Origin: an uncultured Thiodictyon sp.
GTDB taxonomy: Bacteria > Pseudomonadota > Gammaproteobacteria > Chromatiales > Chromatiaceae
Direction: 5' to 3'
Assembly (NCBI RefSeq): GCF_903946935.1
Contig: NZ_CAJAXH010000161.1
Coordinates: 1-53,403 of the forward strand
DNA length: 53,403 nt
Below, one piece after another: positions 36,465-44,588 of this stretch. The position numbers were made by a program, and so were the translations under genes. Under the pieces are notes generated by a model. It had not been told where the DNA came from and ran no database searches. It saw only the letters and a list, made by a program, of their open reading frames with translations. The first letter of the stretch is position 1; the number at the start of each line of letters is the position of its first letter.

Positions 36465-38806
36465 TTTCCACCTTCCACTTGCAGTCGGTAGGAGCCCCGC
36501 TCCGGGCGGCTCAAATTATTGTCCAACCGGAAGATCTCCCCGGGCGCGAGCAGACTGCGCGGGGGCAGGTCGGCGAAGGTGTTGAGGTATCCGCGCCGCC
36601 GGTACAGGATCGAATGCACGCCGGCCACCCCCGATACGCCCTGGATGGCGGCCTCCAGCCGACTGCGCTCGAAGGCTGTCCCCAGGGTGAAGTTGTCGAC
36701 ATGGAAGAACCCCAGACTGCCATCGGGATAGCGGACCGGGTCCAGGGCGCGGCGCAGCCCGGCCTGGACATCGCCCCGGTAGGCGGTGGGCAAGGCGCAC
36801 ACCGTGATGCTCAGGTCGAATGAGACATAACGCGCGGCCGGCACATAGCATTCGTAGCCGGCCAGGCGGTGGCGGTTGAGCAGTTGCAGCAGTTCGACCT
36901 GCCGGTCGCGGTCCAGGTCGGCGCTGTTCTTGGGATCGGCGGTCGCGAACAGGGTCGGCCAACTGCCGGTCCAGCGGAAGCGGGCGCCGAGGCCCTGCAC
37001 CCAGTCCAAACGGGTCGCGGCGGCGCTATAGTCCTCCGGTCGCACCGCCCGGTAGGTCATGTTGCGGAAGGCGAACGGGGCGCGCCGACGGACCTGCTCC
37101 ACTGACTCGGCGGCGGCACCGCCGGTGGCCGGGAAGGGATTGGTCACACGCAGTACCGCGGAGCCCCAGCTCGGGTCCACGCCGGTGATGGTGTCCGCGG
37201 CGACGTTGCCCACCGCCCCGCGCCCGACCCGGTAGTGGACCTCGAAGCAGTCCCCGTCGTCGGGCAGGGCGCCGAAATCGCCGTTGCCGAAGCGGATCGT
37301 GGTGCCCTCTGCGCCATCGTACTCGTAGGAGGTGCCGGCCGCGGTGCGCAGCACCGGCCGCCAGGCCGCGGGCTCCAGGGTGAACTTTTGCTCGAAGGCA
37401 TCGGCCTCGAGCAGGCGCTTCACCCAGTGCCATTCCAGCGGCGGGTCGTTGGTCTGGCGCAGTACGAGCTCAGGCTCAGGGTCGGCGCTCCTGGCCTGCC
37501 CGAGATAGGCCAGGGGGTGGCCACGCAACGGATAGAGCGCCTGCCAGCGCGGCACCGCGGCGGTGCTGTTGGGGCCTTGGCGCTCGATCGCCAGCGTCAG
37601 GTCCGGCTGATCCGGCGGCGCGCGGTGGATGGCGAACCGCTCTATCTGGCGGCGGCCCTGGGTGGCCGGCACCAGATTGCCCCGTACCAGGGTCCGGGTC
37701 AGGTCGTGGAATTGGGTGAGCGCCTCCTGCGGGCGCCAGGTAATCCGGGTGAGCGGCTCGCCATAGAGCGGATCGGTCAGCTCCGCGACCATGACCAGGG
37801 TGATCTTTACGCACAGCGGCGGCTCGGCGGGGCTGGCCGCGGCCGTTTCGATCAAGAGCGGCAGGCCAGGGAGCAAATCCAGACCCTGCCGGCGCAGGTC
37901 GAGTGAGGTCGCACCTGGGTTCAGGCAGCGCTCGCCGTCATCCCACCAATAGGGTTTCATGGCGTTCCAGGCGTCAGCGACCGGATACTTCGTCGTGTCG
38001 CGCAGGCCGGTGCCGGTTTCAAAGGGTACCACGGAGCCGTCGGGGGCCAGCGCGGTGACCAGGATGCCGGCCGGCAGTTCGGTGGTGCCGGCCGCAACCT
38101 CGCAGCGCAGCAGGGCGCCGGCACTGGTCTGTGGGCGCGGCTCGTATTCGACCAGTCGCGCGAGACGCACCAGCGAGCGCAGCTCGGTCGCTGTCTCCAG
38201 GGTAGCCTCCCGGTGGACGCGGTCCTGCAGATAGCTCAGGTCGTCGCCGATCGCGCTCAGGGCCTCCAGCAACACCATCCCGAGATCGGCCTCGGCGCGC
38301 TCCCGCCACTCGGGGAAGCGTTGGGCGGAAAACTCCGACAGCGCCAATCGGAACGAGTCGTAGTCCTTGGCGAGATAGTCGATCGGCGGATAGCTGCCGG
38401 TGGGGGCGGGGCAGTCGTCGGGCGGCTGTTGGCAATCGACCTGCGACGGGCAGAAGGCATAGAAGGAGAACCGGACCTGCCGGAAATAGTCATCCAGGCG
38501 GTTGCCGCCGTCGAGGTTGAGTGTATAGGTTGAAAAATCGCCGCGGCCGGCGACCCGCAGGGCGAGGATGGGACGCCCCTCGGCGTCGCTGGACCAGTCC
38601 CCGGCCGTCAGCGGCGCGACCGCTACGCTCGGCAGGCGGTCGCCGCCGACGATGCTGGCCTTGAGCCCGGCCTCGGCGACCGGTACCGTATTGATGAAAT
38701 GGACATAGAGACGCTCCGGCTCGGCCTCGCGCACCTCGACATAGTCGATGCCGTTGCGCGTGGCGCAATTGAGCAGGTCCAGCAGGCGGTTGCGGGGCGG
38801 TTCCAC
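36461..38806 (-). CDS. Baseplate J/gp47 family protein (Afp11-like)
   Basis: 781 aa, GTG start at 38806 directly after the TGA of the gp25 gene. The N-terminal part has GIDYVEVREAEPERLYVHF and IDYLAKDYDSFRLALSEFSA, QRFPEWRERAEADLGMVLLE, conserved in eCIS baseplate proteins. The C-terminal J core includes EQVRRRAPFAFRNMTYRAVR, PEDYSAAATRLDWVQG and VCALPTAYRGDVQAGL. Structural component of the baseplate wedge. Confidence 0.86.
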   Translation of the reverse strand: MEPPRNRLLDLLNCATRNGIDYVEVREAEPERLYVHFINTVPVAEAGLKASIVGGDRLPSVAVAPLTAGDWSSDAEGRPILALRVAGRGDFSTYTLNLDGGNRLDDYFRQVRFSFYAFCPSQVDCQQPPDDCPAPTGSYPPIDYLAKDYDSFRLALSEFSAQRFPEWRERAEADLGMVLLEALSAIGDDLSYLQDRVHREATLETATELRSLVRLARLVEYEPRPQTSAGALLRCEVAAGTTELPAGILVTALAPDGSVVPFETGTGLRDTTKYPVADAWNAMKPYWWDDGERCLNPGATSLDLRRQGLDLLPGLPLLIETAAASPAEPPLCVKITLVMVAELTDPLYGEPLTRITWRPQEALTQFHDLTRTLVRGNLVPATQGRRQIERFAIHRAPPDQPDLTLAIERQGPNSTAAVPRWQALYPLRGHPLAYLGQARSADPEPELVLRQTNDPPLEWHWVKRLLEADAFEQKFTLEPAAWRPVLRTAAGTSYEYDGAEGTTIRFGNGDFGALPDDGDCFEVHYRVGRGAVGNVAADTITGVDPSWGSAVLRVTNPFPATGGAAAESVEQVRRRAPFAFRNMTYRAVRPEDYSAAATRLDWVQGLGARFRWTGSWPTLFATADPKNSADLDRDRQVELLQLLNRHRLAGYECYVPAARYVSFDLSITVCALPTAYRGDVQAGLRRALDPVRYPDGSLGFFHVDNFTLGTAFERSRLEAAIQGVSGVAGVHSILYRRRGYLNTFADLPPRSLLAPGEIFRLDNNLSRPERGSYRLQVEGGK

Positions 38807-39202
38807 TCAACGTACCTCCAGGCTGAGGCTCGCCGCGGTCTGGGTCTCGATCAGGGTGTATTCCACCGTGATCGCCAGTGCGCCGTCGCCATAGAGCGGC
38901 GCGTCGGCAACCCGCACGGCGGTCACACGGATATGGCCGGCGAGGAATTTTTCCAGCGACCGACGCACCATGAGTTCGGTGGTCGTCGCCAGTCCTGCGG
39001 TCTTGGCCGCAAACAGCAGTTGCCGCAGGCCGCAGCCGAATTCCGGCAGAGCGACCCGCTCCCCGGGCGAGGTGAGCAGCACCTGCCGGATCATTTGGGC
39101 GACATGGGTGGGATAGGACACCCGCTCTGCCTGTCGATGCAGCGCACCCAGGCGCAGGGGGAAGCCGTAATCGAAGCGGAGCGGGCCGAGTTCCTGGTTC
39201 AT
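38807..39202 (-). CDS. GPW/gp25 family baseplate protein (Afp9-like)
   Basis: 131 aa from ATG 39202. Contains LRFDYGFPLRLGALHRQ, the conserved VAQMIRQVLLTSPGERVALPEFGCGLRQLLF (split here only by family gaps) and EKFLAGHIRVTAVRV, all hallmarks of the T4 gp25 family with the EPR-type PEFGCG core. It starts sheath polymerisation at the baseplate. The ATG overlaps the stop of the PAAR-like gene by 4 nt. Confidence 0.92.
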   Translation of the reverse strand: MNQELGPLRFDYGFPLRLGALHRQAERVSYPTHVAQMIRQVLLTSPGERVALPEFGCGLRQLLFAAKTAGLATTTELMVRRSLEKFLAGHIRVTAVRVADAPLYGDGALAITVEYTLIETQTAASLSLEVR

Positions 39203-39528
39203 TGCGCGCTGGCCTTGGTTTGAGTACACAGGATCATGACTTGGCCTTGTGGGGCCTGGTCGGCCGCCTGGCACAGGCCGATGCTGTCGGTCGTAAGGCA
39301 CCGGTCGCCGGCCGCGCAGGTGCGTCCGGCCGGGGCTTGCCAGGCCACGCTGACACAGGGATGCGGGCTGCCTGAGAGATTGAAGGGACAGCCGGCGATC
39401 ATGAACCGATCCGTGGGGCGCAGGACGAAGCCCCCGCCGGCGCGCACCCGGGCGTTGCCGCAGACGCTGCTCACGCTGCCCCCGTGGGGGCACATGAGCG
39501 CGTCGGCGGTGGTCAGTAACCTGCCCAT
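39199..39528 (-). CDS. PAAR-like spike-tip protein (Afp10/DUF4280-like)
   Basis: 109 aa. LTTADALMCPHGGSVSSV, LRPTDRFMIAGCPFNLSG, SPHPCVSVAW and TTDSIGLCQAADQAPQGQV are the repeated turns of the PAAR-like/DUF4280 fold that caps the central spike. Several Cys (CPHGG, AGCPF, SPHPC) and His residues could hold a metal at the tip. It lies between gpV-like and gp25 genes, as expected. Confidence 0.86.
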   Translation of the reverse strand: MGRLLTTADALMCPHGGSVSSVCGNARVRAGGGFVLRPTDRFMIAGCPFNLSGSPHPCVSVAWQAPAGRTCAAGDRCLTTDSIGLCQAADQAPQGQVMILCTQTKASAQ

Positions 39529-39537
39529 CCCCGGCCC

Positions 39538-40050
39538 CTATTGGACTTCCAGCGCGCCGTCGTTGATCGAAACCGTCCCCGCGGCGATCGTGATCTTCTG
39601 GCCGCCGCGCTCCAGGACGATGCCGTCCGCGCGCAACGTCACGGTGTTTTCATGGCCGTCACGCAGCACCACCTGGGCCTGGTCGTCGTCGATCGTCCAT
39701 TGGAAACCGCCCGGGGTGACCAGGCATTTCACGGTCGCCTTGGCCGCGGGTGGAAGCTCCCCGGCACGCCAGTAGCAACCGCTCCAGATGGGATAGGACG
39801 GGTCCCCACCCTCGAATTCGATCCAGACCCCGGCGCCAGCCTCGGGCAGGAAGGCCATTCCAACCTGGGGGCCGGCATAGGGGACGCAGGCCATGGCCCA
39901 GCCGCATTCCTGATCGCCCAGGACCGCCGGAACCATGGCCTTCAGACGCCAGGTGTCGGCCTGCACCTGGGTGACGGTCCCGCGGTACTTGCCATAGAAG
40001 CGGCTACGTACCCGGTCGGCCAGGTCGAACAGCAACTGTTCTTCGTTCAT
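39538..40050 (-). CDS. Phage baseplate assembly protein V / spike (gpV-like)
   Basis: 170 aa. The gp5/gpV OB-fold is recognisable from YRGTVTQVQADTWRLKAMVP, GWAMACVPYAGPQVGMAFLP and GAGVWIEFEGGDPSYPIWSG, and the C-terminal part is a short beta-helix needle (VVLRDGHENTVTLRADGIVL). In Afp the hub and spike are fused in one VgrG-like protein; here the spike is a separate gene overlapping the gpD-like hub gene by 4 nt. Confidence 0.88.
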   Translation of the reverse strand: MNEEQLLFDLADRVRSRFYGKYRGTVTQVQADTWRLKAMVPAVLGDQECGWAMACVPYAGPQVGMAFLPEAGAGVWIEFEGGDPSYPIWSGCYWRAGELPPAAKATVKCLVTPGGFQWTIDDDQAQVVLRDGHENTVTLRADGIVLERGGQKITIAAGTVSINDGALEVQ

Positions 40051-41177
40051 GACAAACCGCCCCCCGGCGGCCCGCCGGTCACCGCGGCGGGGGCCGGGCC
40101 GACCGCGTTGCGGACCAGGACGAACTTCATCTTGTGCGATTGGTCATCGAGCCGATGGTGGACGCTCCAGACCAGGTAGTTGCCCGAGTGTACGCTGCCC
40201 ACCCCGGCCAGGCCGACCGTACCGCCGACCCGCAGGACCCCGTGCAGGGCCGCCGCATCGACCTCGCCGGTAAGCCGCACGAACCAGCCCGCTTCGCGCA
40301 GGAGCGCCGCGGCCCGCGCCCGCAGTGCCTCGTCATCGTCGGCCGGGCTGGTCAGGATGGTCGTCATGGTCTGGCCCGCGAAGGTTGCCAGGGCGCGCGC
40401 ATCCATGGGCGCCAGACCGCTCTCCTGCGTGTCGCCGCTGGCGGTCGAGTCCTCGGTCAACCGGGCCTGGCGTGCAATCGCCTTGGCCGGTCGGGCGATG
40501 TCCCATTCGATATCCAGCGCGCCGATGTTGGGTGCCGCGAGATCGTTGGGTTTCAAAACGAACGCGGGTTCGGCGGCGAGCAGCGGCGCGGCGAAGATAC
40601 CGAGCCGCTGCTGCGGCGCGGCACCGCCGGCCACCCGGCACAGCCGGCCGGTGCGGCGCGCCAGACGGCGTAAGAATTGCCAATCGCTGTCGCGCTGCAT
40701 CAGGGTGTGGCCATCCTCGGTGTGGGCCGGCGAGTCGTCGGTGAGATTGTCGGGCCCCGGCGTCATGCCGTACTCCCCGAAGACGGTATTGGCGACGGCC
40801 CCGTCGGTGACCTCGGCCCATTCGCGGGTCTTTTCCTCCAGGCTCATCGGCCAACTGGCGTCCTGGGCCTGGACTTCGAGGTGCGAGGCGGTGACGCCGG
40901 TCTCCAGGTGTAGTTTGTGCGAGAGGATGTAGCCGTCGAAGATGCATTGCGGTGCCGTGTCCGCGACCGTCGCAACCACCGCGATGGTCGCCATGGGTTG
41001 CAGCCCTGGGTCGTTGATGGCGGTCAACTCGCCGTCGGCGCTCCGGGCCAGCCCCAGGCGCAGGTGCAGCACCCCGGGCAGATCGGCGTGTTCCTCGATC
41101 TCCAGGTTGGTGATCAGGTCATAAAAGGCCGCGTCCACCGGGGTACCCTGGAGCCAGAGTTCGAAGCTGCTCGTCAA
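40047..41177 (-). CDS. Phage late control gene D / hub protein (gpD-like)
   Basis: 376 aa with an apparent TTG start at 41177, 3 nt after the LysM stop. SSFELWLQGTPVDAAFYDLI, FDGYILSHKLHLETGVTASH, LMQRDSDWQFLRRLARRTGR (the gpD/VgrG hub hallmark) and a C-terminal SGNYLVWSVHHRLDDQSHKM support the call. It forms the baseplate hub trimer on which the tube is built. No ATG start is available nearby; the TTG may lower its level. Confidence 0.86.
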   Translation of the reverse strand: MTSSFELWLQGTPVDAAFYDLITNLEIEEHADLPGVLHLRLGLARSADGELTAINDPGLQPMATIAVVATVADTAPQCIFDGYILSHKLHLETGVTASHLEVQAQDASWPMSLEEKTREWAEVTDGAVANTVFGEYGMTPGPDNLTDDSPAHTEDGHTLMQRDSDWQFLRRLARRTGRLCRVAGGAAPQQRLGIFAAPLLAAEPAFVLKPNDLAAPNIGALDIEWDIARPAKAIARQARLTEDSTASGDTQESGLAPMDARALATFAGQTMTTILTSPADDDEALRARAAALLREAGWFVRLTGEVDAAALHGVLRVGGTVGLAGVGSVHSGNYLVWSVHHRLDDQSHKMKFVLVRNAVGPAPAAVTGGPPGGGLS

Positions 41178-41180
41178 GGC

Positions 41181-41456
41181 TCAACCCCCGGTTGCCGGGA
41201 CCGCGATCAGGTCGCGGGCGGCGAGCGCGCCCGGGCAGACGGTCGCGTTGGCATCGCATAGCCGCCAGAACCCGGTCGGGTCCTTCAGATAATGGGCCGC
41301 GATGTGGTCCAACCGCTGGCCGTCCAGGCGGCGGTGGTAGCCCGCGAGCGGCGGTTCTGCCCGCACCGCAAAACGTACCACCCGCACGGTGCGGCCATCG
41401 GGGGTCGTGACCGCGTCGATGGGGACCTGCCAATAACGGCTGCGGGGCGTAAACAT
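41181..41456 (-). CDS. LysM-like baseplate protein (C-terminal part of Afp7 type)
   Basis: 91 aa; ATG 41456 with strong AGGAGG. It contains a LysM-type segment (YHRRLDGQRLDHIAAHYLKDPTGFWRLCDAN), as in phage gpX/T4 gp53-like and Afp7-like baseplate proteins that bind at the tube/baseplate junction. In Afp a LysM part is fused to the tube-base protein; here the two are separate genes with a palindromic element between them, whose outer base overlaps this ribosome site. Confidence 0.78.
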   Translation of the reverse strand: MFTPRSRYWQVPIDAVTTPDGRTVRVVRFAVRAEPPLAGYHRRLDGQRLDHIAAHYLKDPTGFWRLCDANATVCPGALAARDLIAVPATGG

Positions 41457-41465
41457 GGTGTCCTC

Positions 41466-41587
41466 CTAGCAGCCTGTCGGACTTGATGGCGTAACCGATT
41501 GATTAAACAGGAAAACGACTTTTTGGCGCAAAAGAGGAAACTCTTTGCATTCAATCGGTTGCATCACTAAGTCCGACAGCCTGCTAG
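41466..41587. mobile_element. MITE-like palindromic element bounded by CTAG
   Basis: 122 bp. Outer arms of 19 nt (41466-41484 and 41569-41587, starting CTAGCAG and continuing CTGTCGGACTT) match at 18 positions. Inner arms GTAACCGATTGA and TCAATCGGTTGC extend the pairing, and the centre is AT-rich (ACAGGAAAACGACTTTTTGG). Both ends carry CTAG, likely the target duplication. It interrupts the eCIS operon between the tube-base and LysM genes; its right CTAG provides the TAG stop of the former. It has no coding capacity. Confidence 0.8.
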
Positions 41588-42300
41588 AGCGGTAACATAC
41601 CGATGATCGACTCGGCCGAGTTGGCCAGGTTGGCGATGGCCAGGGCCTCGCGCAGCCCCTGCGAATAGACGTAGGCCCCGCGGGCGATGTCGGCCAGGGG
41701 GCCCGCGACGTATTGCAGCTCCTTGGGCGTCAGGACTGCGAGGCCGACGCGTGCCTCGGCGTGGGTCGGGTTCAGCAGGGTGGCGTCGTAGCGGGTCTCG
41801 GTAATCGAGAGGCTGGTCACCTTGACCGGCAGGACGCGTCCCGGTCCCCAGACGAACAGGACCGTCGGCAATTGGGCGGCCGGCACCGGGCGCGCGCTCC
41901 CCGCCGTGCCGTCGGCACCGGCGGAGACGCCCCCGGCACCGACCGAGACCGAGACTGCACCCAGCAGCGTATCGGCGCTGCTGCCGGTGGGATGCATCAG
42001 CATCTCCAGCGCGGCCAGCCTGGTGTAGACCCCGGAGACGGTGGCGAGACCCTCGGCCACTGGACTGCCGTCGGCGATCATGTCTGCGGCGTCCACGTGC
42101 AGCGTAAAATCGAATTTCTCGCCGGGCAGGCCGCTGACCGCCAGCGGGTTGTCGTTGCCGCCTTGGGACGGCGCCGCCGCGGGCGACCAGGCATGCACGA
42201 TGCTCTCCGGATTGAACTGAAAGAGGATCGCGTTCGGCAGGGGGATCAGGAAGGTCTCCATGAACTGAACGAAGGCGCCGCGCAGGAATTTTCCGGCCAT
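41584..42300 (-). CDS. CIS tube-base protein (Afp7 N-terminal-domain-like)
   Basis: 238 aa; ATG 42300, ribosome site AGGAG. The start AFVQFMETFLIPLPNAILFQFNPESIVHAW includes the FQFNPE motif typical of the CIS_tube (Afp7) family that links the tube to the baseplate. Then GEKFDFTLHVDAAD and ETRYDATLLNPTHAEARVGL. A glycine-rich insertion (SVSVGAGGVSAGADGTAG) sits in the middle. Its TAG stop lies in the end of the MITE-like element. Confidence 0.8.
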   Translation of the reverse strand: MAGKFLRGAFVQFMETFLIPLPNAILFQFNPESIVHAWSPAAAPSQGGNDNPLAVSGLPGEKFDFTLHVDAADMIADGSPVAEGLATVSGVYTRLAALEMLMHPTGSSADTLLGAVSVSVGAGGVSAGADGTAGSARPVPAAQLPTVLFVWGPGRVLPVKVTSLSITETRYDATLLNPTHAEARVGLAVLTPKELQYVAGPLADIARGAYVYSQGLREALAIANLANSAESIIGMLPL

Positions 42301-42309
42301 GCTGGACTC

Positions 42310-42549
42310 CTAGAGCAGTTCGCGTTGCAGTGCCCGGGCCACCGTCCGGGCCAGCGCGGGTAGCGCCAGGTCGCCGGTCGCCGCGGCGGTCACCTGGAGG
42401 TTGACGCGCGACACCCCCGGGGCGCCCACCGGCCAATCCCGTCCCAGCTCGATGGCGATGCGCTGCGCCAACTCCCGCGCCTGTTCGGCGGTGAGTTCGC
42501 GGCCGTCGATCACCAGACGCCCGATATGGATGCCGGTTGCCTGTGTCAT
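42310..42549 (-). CDS. Small conserved eCIS-cluster protein of unknown function
   Basis: 79 aa, starting MTQATGIHIGRLVIDGRELT and followed by two amphipathic helices (AEQARELAQRIAIELG and ALPALARTVARALQRELL). The IHIGRLVIDG start resembles short 'IGRLVV' proteins found in phage-tail-like clusters. It overlaps the ATPase gene by ATGA and is 9 nt from the tube-base gene, so it is certainly translated with the structural genes. It may be an assembly chaperone. Confidence 0.68.
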   Translation of the reverse strand: MTQATGIHIGRLVIDGRELTAEQARELAQRIAIELGRDWPVGAPGVSRVNLQVTAAATGDLALPALARTVARALQRELL

Positions 42550-44588
42550 TCGAACCCCCGCAAGGTTTGGCCCTTCTTGGCGAGCTCCCGGCGCACCGCC
42601 GTGAGTATCTGTTTCATGCCGATCTTCTCACCCTGGGCGCGGGCCAGGAAGGCAGCGTTCAGGGCCGCCAGATTGATCTCGGCCCCGGTGAGGTTGAGGC
42701 GCTCGGTCAGTGCCTCCCACTCGATGCCGTCCAGCCAGCGTTGGCCGGAGGCGCGGTCGGCGTCGAAGGCGGCCCGCCACAGGGTGGCCCGCTCCGGCGG
42801 TCCCGGCGGCAGGAAATCGACGATCGCCCGGATACGGCGCAGGAAGGCCGGGTCCAGGTCATTCTTGCGGTTGCTGGCCAGAATGGCGACGCCCTGGAAG
42901 CGTTCGAGGCGTTGCAGCAGGTAGTCGATCTCGAGATTGGCATAGCGGTCATGGGCGTCCTTGGAGCTGAAGCGCTGGCCGAACAGGCCCTCGCACTCGT
43001 CGATCAGCAGCAGGAAATTGGCCCGGTCGCATTCGTCGAAGATGAGCTTGAGGCGCTTTTCGGTCTCGCCGATGTATTTGTTCACCACATTGGCGGGATC
43101 GAGTCGGTAGAGTTCGAGTCCGAGCGCGCGCGCCAGGACCTGTGCCGCCATGGTCTTGCCGGTCCCGCTGGGGCCAGCGAACAGCGCGACGATGCCGCGC
43201 CCGTTGGGACAGAGCCGGTCGAAACCCCATTCCTCGTACACTTCCCAGCGGTGCCGGATCTGTTGTTCCAGGTCCTCGAGCTGGCGTTGCACACCCTCGG
43301 GCAAGATCAAGTCCGCCTTGCTGAAGGGCAGGGGCAGGCGGGCCAGCAGGCCGGCGCTCTGGGTGGGCCGTCGACAGGCCTGGGCGATGGCCGTCGCGCC
43401 CGCCCCGGCGACCCGGCGGATGGCGACCAACTCCGCCGGGGTGAGCAGCCATTCGCGGACCTGCGGCGGCGGCGCGCCGGCGCCGAGCGCCTCCCACAGC
43501 GCGAGCCGTGCGGCCAGGTCCAGCGACGGCAGTTCGTAGCTGCGCCACGCCACCTGGTCGCGCACGGCCTCCTGCGACGGTCCCGAGCGGCCGACCACCA
43601 AGTGCTGGTTCAGGGGCCGCAGGCGATCCAATGCGCCCGGATGCGTATCGCCCTCGTCGTGCCAATAGATCGCAGCGTCGCGCAGCCGGGCGGCCCGCGC
43701 CGCCGCCAGGACGCGCGCGGCGACCGCCGCCTCCGGGACCTCGGCCAACAGTTCGGCCGCGCCCACGATCAGCAGGGGTTGCCGCCGCGCGGCGGCAAAT
43801 TGGGCTGCCAGGGTGCGGCGGCCGCTGCCCGGGGGGGCGGCGAGTTCGATCTCGATCGTCGCCGCGCCGGCCGCCTGGAGCGTGGTGGCGAATTCGCGCA
43901 TCGACTGGAGCGTTTGCGGATAGAGCACCGGCCATTGGGGGCCATCCGGCTCGATCAGTTCAGCGCCCGGCGGCAGGTCGGCGGTGCCGCCATGGGCGAG
44001 CCAGTTCGCGATGCCGGGGTCCGCGCCCCAGCCGTTGAGCAGTTCGGAGCCGGCGTGGGCGCTGGGCAGCGCGACCAGCAGCCCCCAGCGGGCGAGCCGG
44101 TTGCCCCAGCCCAGGGACGCCGGTGCGGCGCCGGGTCCGTGCAAGGCCGCCGCGAGCCAGGGCGTGGCGTAATCCATTTCCGGTTGGTCGTGCAGATAGG
44201 CATAGACCCGCCCGAGTTGGGGTTCCAGGGCCAGGGCGAGCGCGGTGGCCAATAGCTGCCGCTCGGCCTCGCTCAACTCCAGGCGCTGGCCGAGCCGTTG
44301 CCAGTCGCCGGCGGCCGCCAGTGCCCTCGCTGCGGTGGCGAGTGCCTCGCCCAGGCGACAGGCTTGCGGATCATCCTCGTAGAAGGCGGCCTCGGCCGCC
44401 GCCAGGGCCGCCGGGTCGGTCAGGATGCGATCGACCTCCTCGTGCTGGATGGCAGCCGGATGGGCGTCTGGGGGTTCGGCCGCCCAGAGTCGGCGCATCC
44501 ACAGGACCCTACGCATCGCACGCAGGCGCAGCGAGGACACCAGCGGGTGCTCGGCGACCATCGGGAACTGGGTCGCTGGTGCGTTCAT
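42546..44588 (-). CDS. AAA+ ATPase of the contractile injection system (Afp15-like)
   Basis: 680 aa. A helical N-terminal domain of about 450 residues precedes one AAA+ module: Walker A GPSGTGKT near residue 472, Walker B FLLLIDECEGLF near 525-536, sensor-1 ILASNRK, and the arginine finger region FLRRIRAIVDF. The arrangement matches Afp15/PVC15 ATPases needed for eCIS assembly. It overlaps its neighbours by 4 nt on both sides (42546-42549, 44585-44588), showing tight translational coupling. Confidence 0.92.
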   Translation of the reverse strand: MNAPATQFPMVAEHPLVSSLRLRAMRRVLWMRRLWAAEPPDAHPAAIQHEEVDRILTDPAALAAAEAAFYEDDPQACRLGEALATAARALAAAGDWQRLGQRLELSEAERQLLATALALALEPQLGRVYAYLHDQPEMDYATPWLAAALHGPGAAPASLGWGNRLARWGLLVALPSAHAGSELLNGWGADPGIANWLAHGGTADLPPGAELIEPDGPQWPVLYPQTLQSMREFATTLQAAGAATIEIELAAPPGSGRRTLAAQFAAARRQPLLIVGAAELLAEVPEAAVAARVLAAARAARLRDAAIYWHDEGDTHPGALDRLRPLNQHLVVGRSGPSQEAVRDQVAWRSYELPSLDLAARLALWEALGAGAPPPQVREWLLTPAELVAIRRVAGAGATAIAQACRRPTQSAGLLARLPLPFSKADLILPEGVQRQLEDLEQQIRHRWEVYEEWGFDRLCPNGRGIVALFAGPSGTGKTMAAQVLARALGLELYRLDPANVVNKYIGETEKRLKLIFDECDRANFLLLIDECEGLFGQRFSSKDAHDRYANLEIDYLLQRLERFQGVAILASNRKNDLDPAFLRRIRAIVDFLPPGPPERATLWRAAFDADRASGQRWLDGIEWEALTERLNLTGAEINLAALNAAFLARAQGEKIGMKQILTAVRRELAKKGQTLRGFE

